Positions 6,524 through 11,775 of a stretch of DNA of 11,775 nt are shown piece after piece (within the stretch, counting starts at the first letter, position 1; each line of letters begins with the position of its first letter). Below the pieces are notes generated by a model that worked only from the letters and a program-made list of their open reading frames with translations, did not search any database and was not told the DNA's origin. The stretch is taken from assembly GCF_000193735.1 (NCBI RefSeq), contig NZ_AEPF01000032.1, positions 1 through 11,775 on the forward strand. The letters run 5' to 3'. The position numbers and the translations under genes are program-made. The DNA comes from Neisseria sicca 4320. Lineage in GTDB: Bacteria; Pseudomonadota; Gammaproteobacteria; Burkholderiales; Neisseriaceae.

Positions 6524-6898
6524 ATGCTAAAAATAGATATTGCAATAAAAGAAACTGCTTCCGTTATTTCTAAGAATATTGATAGATTTGATGATTCAGA
6601 AAGAGGCTTACTTTCACAAAATATTCTTGCCCAGTTAAGAAACTTAGTCGAATATATTGCACAAAAAATATATAGTAATGGTCAGGATATTGATCCTAAC
6701 AGCTATTCAGATAAAAAAGAAGCATGGGAATATATTAAATCACAAGGCAGCTTTGATTTCCTACATAAATTCCATAGCCTATTACAAAAATCCGTATCGC
6801 ACTATACTATAGATGAGAATGGGTCTGAAAGGTTAATGCTAAAATATTATGAATACTTACTAAAAATAAAATCATTATTAAGAAAAAATATGGGTTAG
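6524..6898 (+). CDS. N-terminal part of a split superfamily 1 helicase
   Basis: AAGGAG (6512-6517) lies 6 bp before ATG 6524, a strong ribosome site; an in-frame TTG at 6506 precedes that site and is rejected. The frame gives 124 residues: mostly helical, soluble and very A+T-rich. It reads MLKIDIAIKETASVIS, then ERGLLSQNILAQLRNLVEYIAQ (about 27-48) and EYLLKIKSLLRKNMG before TAG 6896-6898. The last sensible residues are at LLRK. From the A-run 6883-6888 the -1 frame continues KYGLDILYNIEEFPLN and is open into the helicase gene with no start signal of its own. I therefore read this as the N-terminus of one protein of about 907 residues. On its own it would be a 124-residue protein of unknown function. 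The RNLVEYIA segment is weakly reminiscent of HEPN-like helices, but the catalytic His is absent. Confidence 0.75.
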   Translation: MLKIDIAIKETASVISKNIDRFDDSERGLLSQNILAQLRNLVEYIAQKIYSNGQDIDPNSYSDKKEAWEYIKSQGSFDFLHKFHSLLQKSVSHYTIDENGSERLMLKYYEYLLKIKSLLRKNMG

Positions 6899-9246
6899 AT
6901 ATTTTATATAATATAGAAGAATTTCCTTTAAATTTAGATGAAAAACTAACTGAGTATTATGAAAAAATATCATTAAAAATAAACGCAGACTATATCAATA
7001 ATACCTATTATGATTATAATGATAGATATTATATTCAAAAAATAAAACCTTTCTTTGTGAGACAAGAAATATATTATGAAGTTACATTTACTATTGCAAA
7101 TGATAAAGTAAGTAAATTTGATAGGATTATAGCCTTTACACGCCATGATATACTGGATAATTATGCAGTAAAATTAAGAATAAGAGAAGATTTTATTGAT
7201 ATACTAAACAGTAGGATGTTAATTAAAATTATTGATAACTGGGAAGTGTCAATACGTAATTGTGAATTTAAGAATTTCTCAAAAATTTTCAACATGCAAT
7301 CAGTTCATTCTAATAGTAATGAATATTCTTTAATAATGAAGTATTTAACTTATAATAAGATTAATTTTGTTGATATTGTACGATTATCAGACAATTATTT
7401 TTATGATTTTAAAAATCAAATAACTTCACAAGTAAGAACTGCTAATTTTATCAATATATTGGAAGTTTGTAGACACCTTATAAGAAATAATTTAGCAGGA
7501 GGAAATGTTATTAGTTATTTGCTGTATAAATTAAATAACAAAGTAATTAAAAGTCAGTTTAATAATGCTTTATGTCATAAGTTATCCAACTTAAATCTTA
7601 GCTGGGGGTGTATTCCATTTGATAAAATGCCATTCACGACATCTTTAATAAGTCACAACCCTAAAGTGCATGATTTATTTAATTGTATTAATCCATCGAA
7701 TCGTGAACATGAGTTCCTATCAAGACTCATTAAGAATAACGCAGAGAAAAAAGGAATCTTATTTACAAAATTAGAAGAAATATCTGGCTTCTCTAATATT
7801 CAAGAATTAATGAAGAAGTATAATTCCAACGTATATCACAAACACACTAATCGTAACTTGATTGAATATAAAGGATTTATCTATATAAAAGAATATGTAG
7901 ATAATTGCATTGATATTATCCTGGAAATAAAAAAATATGCAAATGAAAAGATAGAAGGTTATACTAATTCAGTTATTTCTTGGCTAAATGATGTTTCATA
8001 TAAAATTGATTGTAATGAGAAATTAGAATTACTAAAAAATATGTTTTCTCAATCTAGAGTCGCATTAATCTACGGTGCAGCAGGGACAGGTAAGTCTACA
8101 GTTATAAACCATATATCTAACTTTTGGAATGACAAAGAAAAAATATATTTAGCCAATACTAATCCTGCTGTAAACAACTTAAAAAGAAGGGTAACCACTA
8201 AAAACAGCTATTTTATGACTATTTCAAAGTTTCTATCTAAAAGAAATAATCATGTATCTTGTGATTTATTGGTTATTGATGAGTGCAGTACTATTAGTAA
8301 TCAAGATATGGTAAGTATTCTAAGGAAAGTAGATTGTAAGATGCTTGTTTTAGTTGGCGATGTTTTTCAAATTGAATCTATTTTGTTTGGGAATTGGTTT
8401 GACATTATTCGTAGATTTGTCAATCAATCTGCAATTTTAGAATTGAAAACACCATATAGAACAACTAATGAAAATTTATTAACGATCTGGAATAGAGTTA
8501 GAGAGTTAGATATAGCGATATTAGAACCGATGGTAAAAGAAAACTATTCTGTTAGATTAGATAAATCAGTACTGGATCAGCCAAATGATGATGAGATCAT
8601 TTTGTGCCTGAATTATGATGGTATTTATGGTATTAATAATATTAATCATTTTTTGCAGAGTAATAACCCAAACCGGCCTGTTTTATGGGGAATACACGAT
8701 TACAAGGTAAATGATCCTATTTTGTTTAATGAGTCAGAAAGATTTACTCCACTTATTCATAACAACATGAAAGGAAAAATTGTTGATATTAACAAAACAG
8801 AAAGTGAAATATTTTTTACTATTGAATTAGATATTACCATAAATGAAATTGATGCGGATGGATATGATTTTGAACTTTTATCAAATAAAAATAGTAAAAA
8901 TTCAATAATTAAATTTTCAGTTAAAAAATATCCAGATACCGATGAAGATGATGATTCATTTGATAAATTAGTTCCATTTCAAGTTGCTTATGCTGTATCT
9001 ATCCATAAATCACAAGGTTTAGAATACAAGTCTGTCAAAATCATTATTACGAATGAATTAGAAGAATTGGTAAGCCATAGTATTTTTTATACGGCTATTA
9101 CAAGAGCAAAAGAAAATTTGAAAATTTATTGGTCTCCGGAAACAGAAAAGGTCATTCTATCGAGTTTTGAAAAGAGAGATTTTTCTAGAGATATTGGGTT
9201 ATTAAAGGGGATGATAAATTCCCAAGGCAACACTAGAGAATTATAG
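6889..9246 (+). CDS. superfamily 1 (RecD/Pif1-like) helicase, main part
   Basis: The -1 frame after the A-run encodes about 785 residues to TAG 9244-9246. In the reconstructed 907-residue protein the motor occupies the C-terminal half: Walker A GAAGTGKST (518-526), Walker B LLVIDEC (582-588), motif III VGDVFQIE (611-618), motif IV PYRTT (from 644), a KVNDPILFNE...NNMKGKIVDI segment typical of the RecD/UvrD_C_2 fold, motif V SIHKSQGLEY (826-835), and motif VI YTAITRAKENL (856-866). This suggests ATP-driven unwinding or translocation on DNA or RNA. Polarity 5' to 3' is inferred from the RecD/Pif1-like motifs. Residues 1-510 match no family I know. The only start in this frame with annotation potential is GTG 7057, without a ribosome site. 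G+C is far below that of the neighbours, and no exact DUS occurs inside. A defence or mobile-element role is plausible but unproven. Confidence 0.85.
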   Translation, partial: YGLDILYNIEEFPLNLDEKLTEYYEKISLKINADYINNTYYDYNDRYYIQKIKPFFVRQEIYYEVTFTIANDKVSKFDRIIAFTRHDILDNYAVKLRIREDFIDILNSRMLIKIIDNWEVSIRNCEFKNFSKIFNMQSVHSNSNEYSLIMKYLTYNKINFVDIVRLSDNYFYDFKNQITSQVRTANFINILEVCRHLIRNNLAGGNVISYLLYKLNNKVIKSQFNNALCHKLSNLNLSWGCIPFDKMPFTTSLISHNPKVHDLFNCINPSNREHEFLSRLIKNNAEKKGILFTKLEEISGFSNIQELMKKYNSNVYHKHTNRNLIEYKGFIYIKEYVDNCIDIILEIKKYANEKIEGYTNSVISWLNDVSYKIDCNEKLELLKNMFSQSRVALIYGAAGTGKSTVINHISNFWNDKEKIYLANTNPAVNNLKRRVTTKNSYFMTISKFLSKRNNHVSCDLLVIDECSTISNQDMVSILRKVDCKMLVLVGDVFQIESILFGNWFDIIRRFVNQSAILELKTPYRTTNENLLTIWNRVRELDIAILEPMVKENYSVRLDKSVLDQPNDDEIILCLNYDGIYGINNINHFLQSNNPNRPVLWGIHDYKVNDPILFNESERFTPLIHNNMKGKIVDINKTESEIFFTIELDITINEIDADGYDFELLSNKNSKNSIIKFSVKKYPDTDEDDDSFDKLVPFQVAYAVSIHKSQGLEYKSVKIIITNELEELVSHSIFYTAITRAKENLKIYWSPETEKVILSSFEKRDFSRDIGLLKGMINSQGNTREL

Positions 9247-9355
9247 ACATCATCTACGAATAAGGTCGGCATGGCAGGTTTTCAATACGGCTTTGCTTTA
9301 TCTTTTCAGTCGAGGCAAGAAATCTGGAATTTGAATGCGGCGGATGAATAAATCG

Positions 9356-9365
9356 ACACTGGTGT
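9356..9365. repeat. left arm of a spaced 10-bp inverted repeat
   Basis: ACACTGGTGT here faces ACACCAGTGT at 9479-9488, 113 bp apart. The pair brackets a non-coding segment. It could be the ends of a tiny degenerate element or chance. Confidence 0.3.
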
Positions 9366-9499
9366 ATATTGCTTGCTATGTTTATTTGGCAGGTGGCGAA
9401 TTGGTGGAGCTTTTTTCTGAACTCCCCCATAAGCATTGAACAGCGTACGTTTTACCTCCCGCAAAGAAATATAATTCACACCAGTGTAAAATATAGTCA

Positions 9500-9537
9500 G
9501 TAAGCACAGTCGGATTCTAGAATCCGACTGTGCTTAC
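9500..9537. repeat. perfect 38-bp palindrome
   Basis: GTAAGCACAGTCGGATTCT (9500-9518) is followed immediately by its exact reverse complement (9519-9537), with no spacer; the centre is TCTAGA. A hairpin of about 17 bp with a 4-nt turn, or a cruciform, is expected. It lies about 60 bp past the tehA-like stop on the minus strand and 254 bp past the helicase stop. There is no T-run directly after it on either strand, so a classical intrinsic terminator is not certain. Confidence 0.85.
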
Positions 9538-9598
9538 GCCGTTTTCAGACAACCTAAAACCATGTCCGATTTATAACGCCTTTAAGCCGAACGATTTT

Positions 9599-10531
9599 TC
9601 ATTTAACCAACAACCGTCCCTGTCTCGCCAAATTCAAAGTCGCCAGCAACAGCAACATCACCAAGCCGGGGCCTGGGATGGAGAGGAAATAGCCTAAAAA
9701 CAGTAAACGCTGTTCGGCAATCAAATGGAAACCGCAGCCCGTCATGGCCGCCAAACCGAATGAGAAACCCCAAAAGCTGGGGCTGAAACCCTGCTCCAGC
9801 ATCCAAGGCAGAAGGCGCAGCAGTAGCAGGAATTGCAGGCAGCCGTAGCCGATTAAAAGCAGCGCGAAGGCATCGATGTGCCCGCCCGATACGGCAAAAT
9901 AAGCGCCGCTGCCGACAAAAGCGGGCGCAAGCTGAATGCCGACAATGCCGCGCACAGGGGGGTTGACAGGTGTGCCGATGCGCAAACGGCTCAATATGGC
10001 GGCTTCCAAGCTAAGCCATGAAAACAGCCCCGCGCCCAAAAACAGCTAAGCATAATCGGACAAACCCAATGCTGCCATTGCGGTCGCGCTGACAAAATTG
10101 GTGGCAACAGTGGGCAGGTACACAATCGGAGTAGTGGCATCAAGGGTATGGACGCCGCGCCACAAGCCGCCTGCTCGGTACATGGCAAATGCCAACTGCC
10201 CCGCTGTTCCCAGCAAAATCAACCCTTTTGCCAGTGGCGTTTGATAGGGTAAGGCTGCCAAACCTGCCAGCATCGTGGTAATCGGAATCGCGCTGATGAA
10301 ACAGCATTGCACCAAATCCTGCAAAAATTCGGGGCGGAAAAAATGGATTTTGATGATGTAGGCAATGACCAGCAGCAGCCAAAGCACAAATGCTGCGGCT
10401 AACAGCGTTTCCGCAGCCCAATTCGGCAAAAGCCCGATATGTGCGCCGTAACGCCACGACAAACCGAGCGCGAAAAGCCCCAACGGCATGCTGAAATAGC
10501 TGAGGGGGACGGGAAATTTTTTGGTACTCAT
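9599..10531 (-). pseudogene. tehA: TehA/SLAC1-family transporter gene with an internal amber codon
   Basis: An integral membrane anion channel/transporter of the TDT family; TehA overproduction gives tellurite resistance in E. coli, while the natural substrate is uncertain. From ATG 10529-10531 (MSTKKFPVPLSYFSMPLG) the frame carries GLWRGVHTLDATTP and YLPTVATNFVSA. It stops at TAG 10046-10048 after 161 codons, then continues in the same frame for 148 codons with LFLGAGLFSWLSLEAAIL, GIQLAPAF, LRLLPWML and SFWGFSFG to TGA 9599-9601. Order and wording match E. coli TehA closely (FLGAGVFSWLSLEPVIL). The TAG falls where TehA has a hydrophobic residue, probably Leu TTG to TAG. Total length (310 codons plus stop) is normal for the family. 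No clear ribosome site precedes the chosen ATG. Both halves being otherwise intact suggests a recent mutation. Confidence 0.88.
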
Positions 10532-10694
10532 GACAATGTGTGTTTTAGGGAAAGGCGGTAGTATAGCCGATTCAAATCGGTAAGCGCAGCTTGGGTTGAG
10601 ACTCGATAAAGACGTTAAATTTGCCTGAGACATTGGGTTTCAGCACGAGCCGTATTGGGTATGGATATTCTGATGTTTGAGTTTATAAATGTGG

Positions 10695-10734
10695 TTTTCA
10701 GACGACCTTTTCAGATTTCAAGGTCGTCTGAAAA
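10695..10734. terminator. inverted AG-mucDUS pair after the methyltransferase gene
   Basis: TTTTCAGACGACCTT (10695-10709) and its exact reverse complement (10720-10734) form a 15-bp stem with a 10-nt loop. Each arm carries a full DUS (10697-10708 minus, 10721-10732 plus). It is 20 bp beyond the methyltransferase stop and separates that gene from the tehA-like gene, so the two are probably not one operon. Confidence 0.7.
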
Positions 10735-10753
10735 AGTAAATGCGGCGGCTGTA

Positions 10754-11503
10754 TCAAACAGGTTTGCGGAAGGTAATACAGTAAAAGCGGTTGCTCCACA
10801 GCAGCCGCGTTTTCTTTTCCCGTACGGTTTCGGGAATGCAGTTTTCGATTTGTGTTAGGTCGAAATCGGTGTCTTGGAAATAGCTCCGCGTGAATAGGCT
10901 TTTTTTGTATTGTTGTTGGATGAAATCGGTGGTTTCGTCTGCAATCATGATTTTGGTGCCAGACTTGGCAACGCGCAGCATTTCGTTGATGGCTTTTTGC
11001 TTGTCGCTGAAAAAATTGATGCCGCCCACATGGAATACGACGTCGAACATATTGTCGGCAAAGGGTAAATCTTCGGCGTTGCAGTGTACCAAATCCAAGC
11101 CCGCCGCTTTTTTCCGCCATACGTCGCGGCAGCGTGCCAACATGCCGAGCGACAGGTCTGCTCCGGTCAAATCCAGTGCGGCGGGGTCGATGTCGGCGGG
11201 CAGGTGGTTTAAATCGGTACCTGTGCCGATGGAGACGTAGAGCGCGGTGCAGTCCTGCCGCCATTCCAGTTCGTCCATCAGGCTGCGCCGTGTCTCGTTG
11301 ATGCTGTTGCCGTATCTGAGGCGGGCTATCCAGCGTTCGCCGAAATCGTACCAACGGGCGAGGCGGTTGTACATGTTCATGTATTTGGCGTTGTCGCCCG
11401 TTACGTTGTCGGAGTCGAGGCACAACAAGATACCGTCTTGTTCGGGCGGAAGCTGATTTTGCAGGGCGAGCTTGAGCTTTTGGATGAGCTTGGCGGAAGG
11501 CAT
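10754..11503 (-). CDS. class I SAM-dependent methyltransferase
   Basis: A soluble 249-residue enzyme predicted to move a methyl group from S-adenosylmethionine to an unknown acceptor. Motif I YVSIGTGTDL is at 89-98, the acidic ribose-binding D116 lies in TGADLSL, motif II AEDLPFADNMFDVVF at 143-157, and a motif III region EMLRVAKSGTKIMIADE at 174-190. These mark the UbiE/Methyltransf_11 group. The preceding DNAKYMNMYNRLARWYDFGERW fits a substrate-side helix of UbiE-like enzymes. AGGAG about 8 bp before ATG 11501-11503 fixes the start. It ends at TGA 10754-10756, before an inverted DUS terminator. E. coli tehAB also pairs a TehA transporter with a methyltransferase, but this protein is longer and UbiE-like, and a terminator intervenes, so I do not call it tehB. 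No lesion is visible. Confidence 0.88.
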   Translation of the reverse strand: MPSAKLIQKLKLALQNQLPPEQDGILLCLDSDNVTGDNAKYMNMYNRLARWYDFGERWIARLRYGNSINETRRSLMDELEWRQDCTALYVSIGTGTDLNHLPADIDPAALDLTGADLSLGMLARCRDVWRKKAAGLDLVHCNAEDLPFADNMFDVVFHVGGINFFSDKQKAINEMLRVAKSGTKIMIADETTDFIQQQYKKSLFTRSYFQDTDFDLTQIENCIPETVREKKTRLLWSNRFYCITFRKPV

Positions 11504-11530
11504 GGTGCTTCTCCTGTCGATGATTGAACT

Positions 11531-11575
11531 ATAATATGGGTTACTAAAATTATATGCTCAATCTCATTTTCAAAA
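11531..11575 (-). promoter_or_regulatory. candidate promoter of the methyltransferase gene
   Basis: On the minus strand a perfect TATAAT lies at 11549-11554, and TTGAAA stands upstream of it at a short spacing of about 13. A nearer TATTAT (about 11532-11537) with TTGAGC upstream at about 19 is the alternative. Neither pair is ideal, but this A+T-rich tract is the only sensible place. Confidence 0.3.
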
Positions 11576-11683
11576 TGCAAAAATTTTCTGATTTTTCCTA
11601 CTTTTTGCTCAATATTAGGAAAGTTTTAGGCAATTGAAAATTTTTTGGCGCATTTTTATGCGTTAAATTTCGTTAACAGACTA

Positions 11684-11699
11684 TTTTTGCAAAGGTCTC
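11684..11699. mobile_element. possible terminal inverted repeat of an IS1106-type element
   Basis: TTTTTGCAAAGGTCTC matches my recollection of the end (GAGACCTTTGCAAAA in reverse) of IS1106-like IS5-family elements of Neisseria. No transposase frame is seen, and the A+T-rich stretch to its left (about 11560-11683) may be a remnant end. Recognition is from memory. Confidence 0.35.
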
Positions 11700-11757
11700 T
11701 GAAAGCCCGATTTGATGGGAAACAGGCGATTTTGGGTGGCTGCGCTGCCTGAAATAA

Positions 11758-11769
11758 AGGCCGTCTGAA
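11758..11769 (+). repeat. DNA uptake sequence, AG-DUS
   Basis: Exact AGGCCGTCTGAA at the right edge. The partner arm, if any, would lie outside the window. Confidence 0.75.
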
Positions 11770-11775
11770 ATCGTG

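Larger units (their letters stand above)
9247..9598. other. non-coding gap with a possible gene scrap
   Basis: No full gene is seen. Directly after the helicase TAG the same frame stays open for 34 codons, with a protein-like end (GFQYGFALSFQSRQEIW to ADE, TAA 9349-9351). It has no start or ribosome site and could be the 3' scrap of an older chromosomal gene. A 10-bp inverted repeat (9356-9365 with 9479-9488), a perfect palindrome (9500-9537) and a decayed DUS (9544-9555) follow. Confidence 0.4.

Noticed and set aside
7057..7059. GTG as an independent start of the helicase
   Set aside because: No ribosome site precedes it, and 56 sensible in-frame codons lie between it and the A-run.
9254..9436. 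60-codon minus-strand frame
   Set aside because: No start signal, no family features, and it overlaps the repeat-containing gap.
9599..11503. A tehAB operon
   Set aside because: The methyltransferase is longer and UbiE-like, and an inverted DUS terminator plus a gap of over 200 bp separates the genes.
1..11775. CRISPR arrays, tRNA/rRNA genes, Correia elements, dRS3 repeats
   Set aside because: I looked for regular direct repeats with spacers, cloverleaf sequences and the known Neisseria repeat cores and saw none.

Overview
The window looks like chromosome of a commensal Neisseria. The exact 12-mer AGGTCGTCTGAA, the DNA uptake sequence (DUS) dialect known as AG-mucDUS from the N. mucosa/sicca/macacae group, occurs ten times by my hand count, mostly as inverted pairs between genes. 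Two copies of AGGCCGTCTGAA (AG-DUS) and one AGGCTGCCTGAA (AG-simDUS form) are also present. The species assignment is an inference from this signature only.

Layout. (a) 1-1550: a minus-strand MFS permease of the niacin/aromatic-acid type, closed by an inverted DUS pair. (b) 1550-2530: a gene-poor gap, then two small plus-strand genes of low G+C and unknown function (1862-2083 and 2109-2417), arranged like an orphan effector/immunity pair. (c) 2531-4117: an ABC ATPase of the osmoprotectant type with no permease or binding protein beside it, a possible C-terminal scrap of its former upstream operon gene, and a broken hypothetical gene. (d) 4290-6378: a ferric-reductase-like membrane flavocytochrome (minus) and a LysR regulator (plus) that were once divergent. 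A deletion appears to have removed the shared promoter and the 5' ends of both. The reductase also has an early stop, and the LysR gene a second internal lesion. (e) 6460-9246: a very A+T-rich insertion carrying one large superfamily 1 helicase (RecD/Pif1 type, about 907 residues when reconstructed). Its reading frame is split at a six-A tract lying in a perfectly phased A AAA AAT heptamer. (f) 9247-9598: non-coding, with a perfect 38-bp palindrome. (g) 9599-11503: a TehA/SLAC1-family transporter cut by one amber codon, then an intact SAM-dependent methyltransferase, both on the minus strand. (h) 11504-11775: a promoter region, a possible IS1106-type terminal repeat and an AG-DUS.

In short, intact housekeeping or transport genes (niaP-like, ABC ATPase, methyltransferase) flank a decaying accessory region. 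Four chromosomal genes there are broken, and one foreign-looking helicase gene is present. The helicase, with a large uncharacterised N-terminal half and a possible frameshift switch, is the best candidate for something new, plausibly a single-gene anti-phage or mobile-element function. That role is inferred from context and architecture, not shown by the sequence.
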